Assembly: GCF_010994755.1 (NCBI RefSeq)
Contig: NZ_WHSB02000019.1
Span: forward strand, 47,048-111,047
Source: Shinella lacus
GTDB taxonomy: Bacteria > Pseudomonadota > Alphaproteobacteria > Rhizobiales > Rhizobiaceae
Direction: 5' to 3'
DNA length: 64,000 nucleotides
The position numbers were made by a program, and so were the translations under genes. Shown here in pieces: positions 35,650-44,332 of the stretch. Position 1 is the stretch's first letter. The number at the start of each line of letters is the position of its first letter. The notes below the pieces were generated by a model, which was not told the DNA's origin, did not search any database, and saw only the letters and a list, made by a program, of their open reading frames with translations.

Positions 35650-35913
35650 ATGCGTGTGACGGAAAAAGGCCAGGTGACGATTCCGAAGGATATCCGCGAC
35701 CGTTTGAATATCGGTCCGGGATCGGAGGTGGATTTTGTCGCCGACGACAGGGGGGCGCGGCTGATTGTCGTCTCGGGCGGCAAGGCGCAGGAGCCTGAAG
35801 ATTTCGAGAGCTGGCTCAAAAGCGTGAGCGGCACGTTCGATACCGGCGGCATGACGACGGACGAATATATGGAATGGCTGAGGGGGCCGCGCGATGACCT
35901 CGGTCCTGGTTGA
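35650..35913 (+). CDS. AbrB/MazE-type antitoxin
   Basis: An 87-residue protein. Residues 1-45 form a swapped-hairpin AbrB domain: [21 protein letters not shown], then [18 protein letters not shown]. The C-terminal tail ([30 protein letters not shown]) is the usual toxin-binding helix region of VapB antitoxins. It should bind DNA at the palindrome before its own start and neutralise the next gene's product. It overlaps the toxin gene by 20 bases. Confidence 0.88.
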   Translation: MRVTEKGQVTIPKDIRDRLNIGPGSEVDFVADDRGARLIVVSGGKAQEPEDFESWLKSVSGTFDTGGMTTDEYMEWLRGPRDDLGPG

Positions 35914-36310
35914 CACGAACATCTTCATCGACGTGTTTGGACCGGAGACGCCGTTCAAGATCTGGTCTTCCCAAATCATCCTGGCGCTCAAGCCGCAGGC
36001 GCAGTTCATCATGACGCCGGTCGTCTGGTCTGAGCTGGCCGGGCTGCTGCCGAGCGAGGACGAGCTGGCGCTTGCGCTGTCGAGACTCAACCTGCAGCGT
36101 GAGGCTCTGCCCTTTTCTGCGGCCTATCGCGCCGGGCTTGTGCACCAGCACTATCGGAGGGCGGGCGGGCAGCGGGAGCGCACCTTGCCGGATTTTCTCA
36201 TCGGCGCGCATGCGGAAGCCCGGGGACATCGCCTGCTCACGCGCGACACTGCACGCTATCGCACCTACTTTCCCGCGCTCGACATCATCTCTCCCGAAAC
36301 CCATCCCTGA
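35894..36310 (+). CDS. VapC-type PIN-domain toxin ribonuclease
   Basis: A 138-residue PIN nuclease. The acidic site is visible: [14 protein letters not shown] (Asp7), [13 protein letters not shown] (Glu) and [25 protein letters not shown] (two Asp), ending [12 protein letters not shown] as VapC proteins do. VapC toxins cut tRNA or rRNA. All catalytic acids appear intact, so the toxin is probably active. It starts inside the antitoxin gene, and its stop is only 12 bases before ruvA, so it may share transcription with ruvA-ruvB. Confidence 0.9.
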   Translation: MTSVLVDTNIFIDVFGPETPFKIWSSQIILALKPQAQFIMTPVVWSELAGLLPSEDELALALSRLNLQREALPFSAAYRAGLVHQHYRRAGGQRERTLPDFLIGAHAEARGHRLLTRDTARYRTYFPALDIISPETHP

Positions 36311-36322
36311 CGGACCCCTTTC

Positions 36323-36940
36323 ATGATCGGCAAACTCAAAGGCACAATCGATGAGATCGGCGACGACCATGTGGTCATCGACGTGCACGGGGTCGGCTAT
36401 GTCGCCCATTGCTCGGCGCGCACGCTTGGGAAGCTGGGGTCAGCCGGCGAGGCGGCGGTGCTGTTCATCGAGACCTATGTGCGGGAGGACCAGTTCCGGC
36501 TTTTCGGGTTCCTGACGGCGCTGGAGCGGGAATGGTTCCGGCTGTTGCAGAGCGTGCAGGGTGTCGGCTCGAAGGTGGCGCTCGGGGTGCTTTCCACGTT
36601 GACGCCCGGCGAGCTGGCGAATGCCATCGCGTTGCAGGACAAGACGGCGGTGTCGCGGGCGCCCGGCGTCGGGCCGAAGGTGGCGGTGCGCATCGTCACC
36701 GAACTGCGCAACAAGGCGCCGGCCTTTGCGGGGGAGGCATCGGCCTCGATCGGGCTCAAGCAGGAGCTTGGGGAAGGGGTGGCTTCGGCGCCGGTTTCCG
36801 ATGCGGTCTCGGCGCTCACCAATCTCGGTTATTCGCGCGACCAGGCGGCGAATGCCGTCGCCGCCGCGCTGAAAAATGGCGGGGAGGGGGGCGACAGTGC
36901 AAAGCTCATCCGCCTCGGCCTCAAGGAATTGTCGCGGTGA
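36323..36940 (+). CDS. ruvA: Holliday junction DNA helicase subunit RuvA
   Basis: RuvA binds the four-way junction and loads RuvB. The 205-residue protein begins [26 protein letters not shown], the OB domain, followed by [17 protein letters not shown] and [19 protein letters not shown], two helix-hairpin-helix motifs, and a C-terminal [15 protein letters not shown] three-helix domain that contacts RuvB. Length typical. It follows the toxin gene by 12 bases and precedes ruvB by 40. Confidence 0.97.
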   Translation: MIGKLKGTIDEIGDDHVVIDVHGVGYVAHCSARTLGKLGSAGEAAVLFIETYVREDQFRLFGFLTALEREWFRLLQSVQGVGSKVALGVLSTLTPGELANAIALQDKTAVSRAPGVGPKVAVRIVTELRNKAPAFAGEASASIGLKQELGEGVASAPVSDAVSALTNLGYSRDQAANAVAAALKNGGEGGDSAKLIRLGLKELSR

Positions 36941-36980
36941 TGCGGTTGCCTTCCGCCGTGGACAATGGGATTAGGCGCTC

Positions 36981-38021
36981 ATGAGCGACGAGGACAGACT
37001 GCTGGCGCCGGAAAAGCGCGGCGAGGACATCGATACGGCCTTGCGGCCGCAGACGCTGGACGATTTCACCGGCCAGGCGGAGGCGCGCGCCAATCTCAAG
37101 ATCTTCATCGAGGCGGCGAAGAATCGCGGTGAGGCGCTCGACCATGTGCTCTTCGTCGGCCCGCCCGGCCTCGGCAAGACGACGCTGGCCCAGATCATGG
37201 CGAAGGAACTCGGCGTCAATTTCCGCTCGACCTCCGGCCCGGTCATCGCGAAAGCCGGCGACCTTGCGGCGCTGCTGACCAATCTCGAGGAGCGCGACGT
37301 GCTCTTCATCGACGAAATCCACCGCCTCAACCCGGCCGTCGAGGAAATCCTCTACCCGGCCATGGAGGATTTCCAGCTCGACCTGATCATCGGCGAAGGG
37401 CCGGCGGCGCGCTCGGTGAAGATCGACCTGTCGAAATTCACCCTCGTTGCCGCCACCACGCGCCTCGGCCTGCTGACGACGCCGTTGCGCGACCGTTTCG
37501 GCATTCCGGTGCGCCTGAATTTCTACACCGTCGAGGAGCTGGAATCGATCGTGCGCCGCGGCGCGCGGCTGATGGGGCTCGGCATCACCGAGGACGGTGC
37601 CCACGAGATCGCGCGTCGGGCGCGGGGCACGCCGCGCATCGCCGGGCGCCTGCTGCGCCGGGTGCGCGATTTTGCCGAAGTGGCGCGGGCCGAGGCGGTA
37701 ACCCGCGTCATCGCCGACGACGCGCTGACGCGGCTTCTCGTCGACAATATGGGGCTCGACCAGCTCGACCGGCGTTATCTGTCGATGATCGCGCACAATT
37801 TCAGCGGCGGGCCGGTGGGGATTGAGACGATCGCCGCGGGTCTTTCCGAGCCGCGCGATGCGATCGAGGACATCATCGAACCCTACATGATCCAGCAGGG
37901 TTTCATCCAGCGCACGCCGCGCGGCCGTGTTTTGACCGTAAATGCCTGGAAACATATGGGCCTGACGCCGCCCAAGGATCTTGAGGCGACGCAGTTCAGG
38001 CTGTTTTCCGAGGACGATTGA
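36981..38021 (+). CDS. ruvB: Holliday junction branch-migration ATPase RuvB
   Basis: AAA+ motor that drives branch migration. The 346-residue protein shows [19 protein letters not shown], Walker [18 protein letters not shown], Walker [13 protein letters not shown], the sensor region [20 protein letters not shown], arginine finger, and the winged-helix end [16 protein letters not shown]. Intact and of normal length. Its stop overlaps the start region of the next gene (metallophosphoesterase), suggesting read-through coupling. Confidence 0.98.
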   Translation: MSDEDRLLAPEKRGEDIDTALRPQTLDDFTGQAEARANLKIFIEAAKNRGEALDHVLFVGPPGLGKTTLAQIMAKELGVNFRSTSGPVIAKAGDLAALLTNLEERDVLFIDEIHRLNPAVEEILYPAMEDFQLDLIIGEGPAARSVKIDLSKFTLVAATTRLGLLTTPLRDRFGIPVRLNFYTVEELESIVRRGARLMGLGITEDGAHEIARRARGTPRIAGRLLRRVRDFAEVARAEAVTRVIADDALTRLLVDNMGLDQLDRRYLSMIAHNFSGGPVGIETIAAGLSEPRDAIEDIIEPYMIQQGFIQRTPRGRVLTVNAWKHMGLTPPKDLEATQFRLFSEDD

Positions 38022-38022
38022 T

Positions 38023-38925
38023 GTGCTGACGCGGCGCGGGGTGCTGAAGGCCTTCGGTGGACTGGTTGCCGCGGGCCTTTCGTCCTCCGCCTATGCCGTG
38101 GGCGTCGAACCGCTGCTCCGGCTGCGCACGACGACCTACCGGATTTCGCCGCCCGGATGGCCGGAAGGGCAGAAGCTGCGGATCGTCGCGCTCGCCGATA
38201 TCCATGCCTGCGAACCCTGGATGAGCGCTCGCCGCATCGGCGACATCTGCCGCCATGCCAATGATCTCCGCGGCGATATCGTCGTGCTGCTGGGCGACTA
38301 TCTCTCCAGCATGCGCGCCGTTTGGGGCAAGGTGCCGCCGGCGGCATGGGCGGCCGCGCTTTCGACGCTTCAAGCACCGCTTGGCGTTCATGCGGTGCTT
38401 GGAAACCATGACTGGTGGGACGATCACGATGCGCAGGCGATCGGCGGCGGGGAAACCTTCAGCCACCGGGCACTGCGCGATGCCGGCATTGCCGTTTACT
38501 CGAACAGCGCCGCGCGGATCGAGACGACGACTGGTGCCTTCTGGCTCGCTGGGTTGGAAGACCAGATCGCGTTGCGCCCCGGCCGGCAATGGAACCGCTA
38601 CGGTTATGTCGGGCTCGATGACCTGCCGGGCACGCTGGCGCGGGTGACGGACGAGGCGCCGGTCATCCTCCTGGCGCATGAGCCGGATATCTTTCCGCAG
38701 GTGCCGGCGCGGGTCTCGCTCACCTTGTCCGGCCACACCCATGGCGGTCAGGTGCGGTTGTTCGGCTATTCGCCCATGGTGCCCTCCGCCTTCGGCAACC
38801 GTTTCGCCTATGGCCACGTCGTCGAGGACGGCCGGCATCTCTGCGTTTCCGGCGGGCTCGGCTGCTCGATCGCGCCCGTGCGCTTCGGCTCACCACCGGA
38901 AATCATGGTCGTCGAACTCGGTTGA
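38023..38925 (+). CDS. Twin-arginine-exported metallophosphoesterase
   Basis: A 300-residue phosphoesterase. The N-terminus LTRRGVLKAFGGLVAAGLSSSAYA is a Tat-type signal. Metal-site motifs: IVALADIHACEPW, VVLLGDYLS, VHAVLGNHDWWDD, ILLAHEPDIF and LTLSGHTHGGQVRLFG, as in the YkuE/YaeI subgroup that acts on lipid or UDP-linked phosphates. The start is GTG at 38023, one base after the ruvB stop; no ATG is in frame nearby. Probably periplasmic; substrate unknown. Confidence 0.9.
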   Translation: MLTRRGVLKAFGGLVAAGLSSSAYAVGVEPLLRLRTTTYRISPPGWPEGQKLRIVALADIHACEPWMSARRIGDICRHANDLRGDIVVLLGDYLSSMRAVWGKVPPAAWAAALSTLQAPLGVHAVLGNHDWWDDHDAQAIGGGETFSHRALRDAGIAVYSNSAARIETTTGAFWLAGLEDQIALRPGRQWNRYGYVGLDDLPGTLARVTDEAPVILLAHEPDIFPQVPARVSLTLSGHTHGGQVRLFGYSPMVPSAFGNRFAYGHVVEDGRHLCVSGGLGCSIAPVRFGSPPEIMVVELG

Positions 38926-38971
38926 GCGCCGCAACCTTGCATTTCCGGGCGCTTTGGGGGAGAGAAGCGCC

Positions 38972-39442
38972 ATGAGCGACTTGAACCATCACCTCTCAGG
39001 CGAACTGACCGAAGCGGGCCACCGGCTCGCGCAGCGGGTCTATTACGAGGACACGGATTTTTCCGGCGTGGTCTATCACGCCCGCTACCTGCATTTCCTG
39101 GAGCGCGGGCGGACGGATTACCTGCGGCTGCTCGGCGTTGAGCAGGGCAGCCTCGTTCTGGAAGAGGACCGCGAGGGGCTCGTCTTCGTCGTGCATCGCA
39201 TGGAGATCGACTTCAAATCGCCGGCGCGCATGGACGATATCCTGACCATCGTCACCTCGACGGAAAAGGCCGGCGGCGCCAAGATGATCCTGAACCAGGA
39301 GATCCGTCGCGGCGAGCAATTGCTGATCGCCGCGCGCGTCATCATCGCGGTCATCAATGCTGCGGGTCGGCCACGCCGTCTGCCGGAAGGTCTGGCGGCG
39401 CGTTTTCTTGCCAAGGCGCAGGAAGCGTCCGGCGCGCATTAG
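38972..39442 (+). CDS. ybgC: Tol-Pal-associated acyl-CoA thioesterase YbgC
   Basis: A 156-residue hot-dog-fold thioesterase with the signature RVYYEDTDFSGVVYHARYLHFLERGRTDYLRLLG, whose Asp is catalytic, followed by FVVHRMEIDFKSPARMDD and the ending RPRRLPEGLA. YbgC interacts with acyl carrier protein and phospholipid enzymes at the inner membrane, and is usually the first gene before tolQ, as here. The start at MSDLNHH follows GGGGGAGAGAAG. 316 bases separate it from tolQ. Confidence 0.95.
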   Translation: MSDLNHHLSGELTEAGHRLAQRVYYEDTDFSGVVYHARYLHFLERGRTDYLRLLGVEQGSLVLEEDREGLVFVVHRMEIDFKSPARMDDILTIVTSTEKAGGAKMILNQEIRRGEQLLIAARVIIAVINAAGRPRRLPEGLAARFLAKAQEASGAH

Positions 39443-39526
39443 CAGTAACACTCCCTTAACCATAATGATGTCTTACTCAGGTGGTGAGGATTTTGTGCAC
39501 TGCACGTCATCCTTTAACCAAATTTG

Positions 39527-39598
39527 CCGTCAAGAAGGCAGGTTGTAAGCGTTTGACCGGCATGGCGGCCGGCGGCATCAACCGGACATTCTTGACGG
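39527..39598 (+). promoter_or_regulatory. Large hairpin in the tolQ upstream region
   Basis: The 316-base gap between ybgC and tolQ has no supported gene. It contains a 10-base perfect inverted repeat CCGTCAAGAA / TTCTTGACGG enclosing GGTTG / CAACC and a GC-rich centre, which would fold into a branched leader structure if transcribed. Upstream, 39461-39520 is AT-richer with TTAACC half sites and may hold the promoter. Confidence 0.5.
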
Positions 39599-39758
39599 AC
39601 ATGCGAAGCGGGTGCGGGTGAAAATCCTTGGCTGCGACGTCGTGTTTGTGAATGCCGATTGCGGGTTCCACCTCCCAGGAGACCGCGAAGGCGTGAATGT
39701 TACCCGGTCGTGGCCGCAAAGGCCCGTGCCGGGTGTTTGGATTCGGGGACATAGGTCT

Positions 39759-40475
39759 ATGGAACAAGTGGGTTTGGAAGCGGCAGGCAGCGTGACCCTT
39801 TGGGCGCTCTTCATGCAAGCCGGGTTCGTCGTCAAGCTGGTCATGCTCGGCCTTATCGCCGCGTCCGTGTGGACGTGGGCGATCGTCGTCGACAAGACGG
39901 TGAGCTACGGCAAGGCCCGTCGCCAGCTCGATAGTTTCGAGCAGGTCTTCTGGTCCGGGCAGTCGCTGGAGGAGCTTTATCGCACGCTCTCCGACCGCCA
40001 GACCTCCGGCATGAGCGCCATCTTCGTGGCGGCGATGCGGGAATGGAAGAAGAGTTTCGAGCGCGGCGCGCGATCGCCGATCGGGCTGCAGATGCGTATC
40101 GACCGGGCGATGGACGTGACGCTGTCGCGCGAATCCGAAACGCTGGAAGCGCGGCTCGGGTCGCTGGCGACCATCGGCTCCTCGGCGCCCTTCGTCGGCC
40201 TGTTCGGCACGGTCGTCGGCATCATGACCTCGTTCCAGGCGATCGCCGGTTCCAAGCAGACGAGCCTTGCGGTCGTGGCACCCGGTATCGCCGAAGCGCT
40301 TCTTGCGACCGCCATCGGCCTTCTTGCCGCAATTCCGGCGGTTATTGCCTACAACAAGTTCTCCGCAGATGCCGGCAAGCTGACGGCGCGCATGGAAGGG
40401 TTTGCGGACGAATTCTCCGCCATCCTCTCGCGCCAGATCGACGAGAAGCTGCAGCCGCGCGCCGCGGCGCAGTAA
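39759..40475 (+). CDS. tolQ: TolQ proton-channel subunit
   Basis: Inner-membrane protein of the Tol-Pal system, which uses the proton gradient for outer-membrane constriction. The 238-residue product has three membrane segments: LWALFMQAGFVVKLVMLGLIAASVWTWAIVV at the N-terminus, then LATIGSSAPFVGLFGTVVGIMTSF and GIAEALLATAIGLLAAIPAVIAYN, the channel helices. The ATG at 39759 fits the family length; an upstream extension is unconserved. Followed by tolR after 26 bases. Confidence 0.97.
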   Translation: MEQVGLEAAGSVTLWALFMQAGFVVKLVMLGLIAASVWTWAIVVDKTVSYGKARRQLDSFEQVFWSGQSLEELYRTLSDRQTSGMSAIFVAAMREWKKSFERGARSPIGLQMRIDRAMDVTLSRESETLEARLGSLATIGSSAPFVGLFGTVVGIMTSFQAIAGSKQTSLAVVAPGIAEALLATAIGLLAAIPAVIAYNKFSADAGKLTARMEGFADEFSAILSRQIDEKLQPRAAAQ

Positions 40476-40501
40476 TCCTGTCCTGAGACGGAGACGACGC
40501 C

Positions 40502-40954
40502 ATGGGCATGTCAGTCGGTACAAAAAATTCGGGCGGTGGCCGCCGTCGTCGCGGCGGGGGCAAGAAGGCTCCCATGAGCGAGATCAACGTAACGCCGTTC
40601 GTCGACGTCATGCTGGTGTTGCTGATCATCTTCATGGTGGCCGCACCCCTGATGACGGTTGGCGTGCCGATCGACCTGCCGAAGACGAAGGCGAGCGCGC
40701 TGAATGCCGATACGCAGCCCATCACCGTTTCGGTCAAGGCCGACGGCCAGGTCTTCCTGCAGGAAACGCCGATCCCGATCGACGAAGTTGCCGCCAAGCT
40801 CCAGGCCGTGGCGACGACGGGTTATACCGAGCGCGTCTTCGTGCGCGGCGACGGCAATGCGCCCTATGGCATCGTCGCCGACGTGATGTCGCGCATCCAG
40901 GCGGGCGGGTTCACCAATATCGGCCTCGTCACCGATCAGAAACCGGACAATTGA
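40502..40954 (+). CDS. tolR: TolR
   Basis: Partner of TolQ; one membrane helix and a periplasmic domain. The 150-residue protein has a Gly/Arg/Lys-rich N-terminus, then MSEINVTPFVDVMLVLLIIFMVAAPLMTVGVPIDLPK, where the Asp in PFVDVML is the proton-carrying residue. The periplasmic part contains VSVKADGQVFLQETPI and ends in a short amphipathic helix. Normal length. tolA begins 10 bases after its stop. Confidence 0.97.
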   Translation: MGMSVGTKNSGGGRRRRGGGKKAPMSEINVTPFVDVMLVLLIIFMVAAPLMTVGVPIDLPKTKASALNADTQPITVSVKADGQVFLQETPIPIDEVAAKLQAVATTGYTERVFVRGDGNAPYGIVADVMSRIQAGGFTNIGLVTDQKPDN

Positions 40955-40963
40955 TTGCGCGCC

Positions 40964-42076
40964 ATGAAGGGCAGTCTCGCCACATCCGCCGTGCTCCACA
41001 CCCTGGTTCTGACCTGGGCGCTGGTTTCGCTCGGCAGTCCTGAAAGCTTCGACGTCGCCAACGTCGAGGCCATGCCGGTCGATATCGTGTCGATCGAGGA
41101 GCTGACGCAGATCCAGCAGGGCGACAAGAAAGCCGAAATGAAGGAAAAGGCGGCGCCGGTTCCGACCAAGAAAGAAACCCCGGTCGAGAATGCGGAAAAT
41201 GCCGGCGAAAACGACGTCGACCTGAAGAACCTGCCGACGCCGGAGGAAAAGCCGCGCGATATCGAGACCGCGGCCGCACCGGAAAAGGCCGAAAAGGTCG
41301 TCCAGACGCCGGACACCAAGCCCGTCGAGGACGTCAAGCAGGAAGAAACCGCCAGCGAGCCCTCGACCGAGGTCGCGGCACTGCCCGAGACCAAGCAGGA
41401 GGTCAAGCCGGACCCGAAGCCCGAGGCGACTCCCTCGGAGGAAAAGCCGGCAGAGGCCGAGGAGGCCGAAGCGCTTCCCGACAAGATCCCGCTTCCCGAG
41501 ATGAAGCCGAAGATCGAGCCGAAGAAGACCGAGACCGCGGAAAAGCCCGAGGAAAAGAAGGTGGAAACGGCAAAGGCCGAGACCGCCAAGACGCCGGACC
41601 GCAAGAAGGACCAGAAGAAGAAGCAGGAAAAGGCGAGTTCGCTGAACGACAGCGACTTCAACGCCGACGAGGTTGCAGCCCTTCTCAACAAGGAAAAAGC
41701 GGCTGGCGGCGGCGCCAAGCGCTCGCAGGAGCAAGCAGCCCTCGGCGGCAAGAAGACGACGAGCGGCACCAAGCTCTCCTTGAGCGAAATGGACGCGCTA
41801 CGCGGCCAGATCCAGAACAACTGGTCGATCATCCCCGGCCTTGCCGATGCTGCCGACGTGCGCATCCAGGTCAAGATGCAGCTCGACCAGAACGGCGACA
41901 TTATCGGCGAGCCGGAAGTTGTGGCGACGGGCGGTTCGGATTCCGCACGCCGCGCGCTTGCCGGCGGTGCCCGCCGAGCCATCATGAAATCGCGGCCCTT
42001 CAAGGGCCTGCCACCTGAAAAATATGACGCCTGGAGCGAAGTCATCGTGAACTTCGACCCCAGCCAGATGATGTAA
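40964..42076 (+). CDS. tolA: TolA
   Basis: Links the TolQR motor to Pal and TolB across the periplasm. The 370-residue protein has an N-terminal helix (LATSAVLHTLVLTWALVSLG), a very long Glu/Lys/Pro/Ala-rich region (about residues 60-240) and a C-terminal TonB-like domain: LRGQIQNNWSIIPGLADAADVRIQVKMQLDQNGDI and SDSARRALAGGARRAIMKS. The middle is more Pro-rich than the helical domain II of E. coli TolA. ATG at 40964 fits the membrane helix. tolB follows after 22 bases. Confidence 0.94.
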   Translation: MKGSLATSAVLHTLVLTWALVSLGSPESFDVANVEAMPVDIVSIEELTQIQQGDKKAEMKEKAAPVPTKKETPVENAENAGENDVDLKNLPTPEEKPRDIETAAAPEKAEKVVQTPDTKPVEDVKQEETASEPSTEVAALPETKQEVKPDPKPEATPSEEKPAEAEEAEALPDKIPLPEMKPKIEPKKTETAEKPEEKKVETAKAETAKTPDRKKDQKKKQEKASSLNDSDFNADEVAALLNKEKAAGGGAKRSQEQAALGGKKTTSGTKLSLSEMDALRGQIQNNWSIIPGLADAADVRIQVKMQLDQNGDIIGEPEVVATGGSDSARRALAGGARRAIMKSRPFKGLPPEKYDAWSEVIVNFDPSQMM

Positions 42077-42098
42077 GAACCTAGGAAGGCCTAGATAG

Positions 42099-43403
42099 AT
42101 GTTCAGACGCAACCTCCTCCGATTCCTGGTCGTGCTGACCGGCCTCGTGGCTAGCCTGCCGCAGGCCTGGGCGCTCGTGGAAATCAACATCAACAAGGGT
42201 AACGTCGAACCGCTGCCGATCGCGGTGACGGATTTCGTCGCGGCCGGCGATCTCGGCCAGCGCATCACCGACGTGATCGCGGCCGACCTGAAGCGGTCCG
42301 GTCTCTTCGCACCGGTCAACAAGCAGGCCTTCATCGAGAAGATTTCCAACCCCGACCAGCCGCCGCGCTTCGACGACTGGAAGGTCATCAATGCGCAGGC
42401 GCTCGTCACGGGCCGCGTGACGCAGGAGGGCGACGGGCGCCTGCGCGCCGAATTCCGCCTGTGGGACACCTTTGCCGGCCAGCAGCTGACCGGCCAGCAG
42501 TTCTACACGCAGCCGGAAAATTGGCGCCGCGTCGCGCATATCATTGCGGATGCGATCTATGAGCGCCTGACCGGTGAGAAGGGCTACTTCGATACCCGCG
42601 TCGTCTATGTCGCCGAAAGTGGCCCGAAGACGGCTCGCAAGCGCCAGCTCGCCATCATGGACCAGGACGGTTTCAACGCTCGCGCGCTGACCAACGCCAA
42701 CGAGCTGGTGCTGACGCCGCGCTTCTCGCCAAACCGCCAGGAAATCACCTACATGTCCTTCGAGGGCAACCAGCCGCGCGTCTACCTGCTCCAGCTTGAG
42801 ACAGGGCAGCGCGAGGTGGTCGGCAACTTCCCGGGCATGACCTTCTCGCCGCGTTTCTCGCCGGATGGCCAGAAGGTCATCATGAGTTTGCAGCAGGAAG
42901 GCAATTCCAACATCTACACGATGGACCTGCGCTCGCGCACCACGACGCGACTCACCTCGACGGCGGCGATCGACACCTCGCCCTCCTACTCGCCGGATGG
43001 CACGCAGGTCGTCTTCGAAAGCGACCGCGGCGGAAAGCCGCAGCTCTACGTGATGGGCGCCGACGGCTCCAACCAGCGCCGCATCTCCTTCGGCGACGGC
43101 TCCTATTCCACGCCGGTCTGGTCTCCGCGCGGCGACCTCATCGCCTTTACCAAGCAGTCGGGTGGCAAGTTTTCGATCGGCGTGATGAAGACGGACGGTT
43201 CGGGCGAGCGCATCCTCACCTCCGGCTTCCACAATGAAGGCCCGACCTGGGCGCCGAACGGCCGCGTGCTGATGTTCTTCCGCCAGGCGGCCGGCGCTGG
43301 TGGTCCGCAGATCTATTCGATCGACCTTTCCGGCTATAACGAGCAGGCCGTGCAGACCAAGGGCTTCGCTTCCGACCCGGCCTGGTCGCCGCTTCTGGAG
43401 TAG
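42099..43403 (+). CDS. tolB: TolB periplasmic beta-propeller
   Basis: A 434-residue periplasmic protein with a signal peptide ([20 protein letters not shown]). The N-terminal domain has [33 protein letters not shown]; the C-terminal part is a six-bladed propeller built from repeats with the FSPDGQKV / [16 protein letters not shown] / [11 protein letters not shown] pattern. TolB binds Pal and TolA. Signal peptidase cleavage should follow Ala-x-Ala near residue 26. Complete and of typical length. Confidence 0.97.
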   Translation: MFRRNLLRFLVVLTGLVASLPQAWALVEININKGNVEPLPIAVTDFVAAGDLGQRITDVIAADLKRSGLFAPVNKQAFIEKISNPDQPPRFDDWKVINAQALVTGRVTQEGDGRLRAEFRLWDTFAGQQLTGQQFYTQPENWRRVAHIIADAIYERLTGEKGYFDTRVVYVAESGPKTARKRQLAIMDQDGFNARALTNANELVLTPRFSPNRQEITYMSFEGNQPRVYLLQLETGQREVVGNFPGMTFSPRFSPDGQKVIMSLQQEGNSNIYTMDLRSRTTTRLTSTAAIDTSPSYSPDGTQVVFESDRGGKPQLYVMGADGSNQRRISFGDGSYSTPVWSPRGDLIAFTKQSGGKFSIGVMKTDGSGERILTSGFHNEGPTWAPNGRVLMFFRQAAGAGGPQIYSIDLSGYNEQAVQTKGFASDPAWSPLLE

Positions 43404-43417
43404 CACCATATATGTGG

Positions 43418-43493
43418 CGGGCCTGCCGCGTTCTTGCCGCAAAGTCCTGTAAATCAGGGCGCAAGGCGAGACGGGCAGGCCCGTTTCCGTTTT
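43418..43493 (+). terminator. Long branched hairpin between tolB and pal
   Basis: CGGGCCTGCC (43418-43427) pairs perfectly with GGCAGGCCCG (43474-43483); the 46-base loop contains CTTGC/GCAAG as an inner stem. It is followed by TTTCCGTTTT. It may end or attenuate the tolQRAB transcript before pal, which has a further 150 bases of AT-richer upstream sequence with GTTAACC half sites. Confidence 0.55.
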
Positions 43494-43642
43494 AGGCAAG
43501 GGGCCGGGGACGGTCTTACAAGCAATCGTTAACCATAATCGTTGAATGCGGATTAACCGCTCGCGGTTACAGTCTGGCAACCCTGATTGAAACCGCTGCT
43601 TCAATGAACTTGACGCAAGAACTGACGCAAGGAGACCGGCTC

Positions 43643-44179
43643 ATGAGCCGCATTCATTCCCCGGCCGCTGGCCGCATGCAGACCATCGCCCGCAACCCGG
43701 TGATGATCGCCCTGTTCATGACGCTCGCCCTTGCAGGCTGCGCCTCCAAGAAGAACATGCCGAACAATGCCGGCGACCTCGGCCTCAACGGCGGCGCCGG
43801 TGCCGCGACGCCGGGCTCGCAGCAGGACTTCACGGTCAATGTCGGCGACCGCATCTTCTTCGACACCGACTCCTCGTCGGTTCGCGCCGATGCCGCAGCG
43901 ACGCTCGATCGCCAGGCCCAGTGGCTGCAGCGCTACCCGAACTACGCGATCACGGTCGAAGGCCATGCCGATGAACGCGGTACGCGTGAATACAACCTCG
44001 CGCTCGGCGCACGCCGCGCTGCCGCGACCCGCCAGTACCTCGCATCGCGCGGCATTCCGGCAAACCGCATGAAGACCATCTCCTACGGCAAGGAAAAGCC
44101 GGTCGCCGTCTGCGACGACATTTCCTGCTGGTCGCAGAACCGCCGCGCTGTCACCGTTCTCGGCGGCGCCGGCATGTAA
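43643..44179 (+). CDS. pal: Peptidoglycan-associated lipoprotein Pal
   Basis: A 178-residue outer-membrane lipoprotein. The lipobox LALAGC places the lipidated Cys near residue 33. The OmpA-like domain shows GDRIFFDTDSSSVRADAAATLDRQAQWLQRYPNYAITVEGHADERGTREYNLALGARRA and ENRRAV-type end (SQNRRAVTVLGG), which binds peptidoglycan. The start at MSRIHSPAAG has an AAGGAG site; an ATG 39 bases earlier does not. A terminator separates it from cpoB. Confidence 0.97.
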   Translation: MSRIHSPAAGRMQTIARNPVMIALFMTLALAGCASKKNMPNNAGDLGLNGGAGAATPGSQQDFTVNVGDRIFFDTDSSSVRADAAATLDRQAQWLQRYPNYAITVEGHADERGTREYNLALGARRAAATRQYLASRGIPANRMKTISYGKEKPVAVCDDISCWSQNRRAVTVLGGAGM

Positions 44180-44202
44180 TTCCTTCTTCGGAAGGATGGT
44201 GC

Positions 44203-44235
44203 GAAAGGCGGCCGAGAGGCCGCCTTTCTTTTTTC
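44203..44235 (+). terminator. Terminator of pal
   Basis: AAAGGCGGCC-GAGA-GGCCGCCTTT followed by CTTTTTT, about 25 bases after the pal stop. Confidence 0.9.
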
Positions 44236-44332
44236 AACACACTTTGGCCGAACTCCGTTGCTTTTTGAGAGCATATGGGAAAACTCTTCGGCGGCGCTTC
44301 GGCGCATCATGGGACCAACAGGACGAAGATAG

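Noticed and set aside
33909..35852. A 647-codon open frame on the minus strand running over ruvC
   Set aside because: Family similarity begins at the ATG at 34910 ([10 protein letters not shown]). The upstream part is antisense to ruvC and the antitoxin gene.
40964..42076. Repeat array in tolA
   Set aside because: The Glu/Lys/Pro/Ala repetition is the normal low-complexity linker of TolA, not a DNA repeat element.
43529..43556. CtrA box upstream of pal
   Set aside because: TTAA words at 43529 and 43553 are 20 bases apart, so the N7 spacing is not met.
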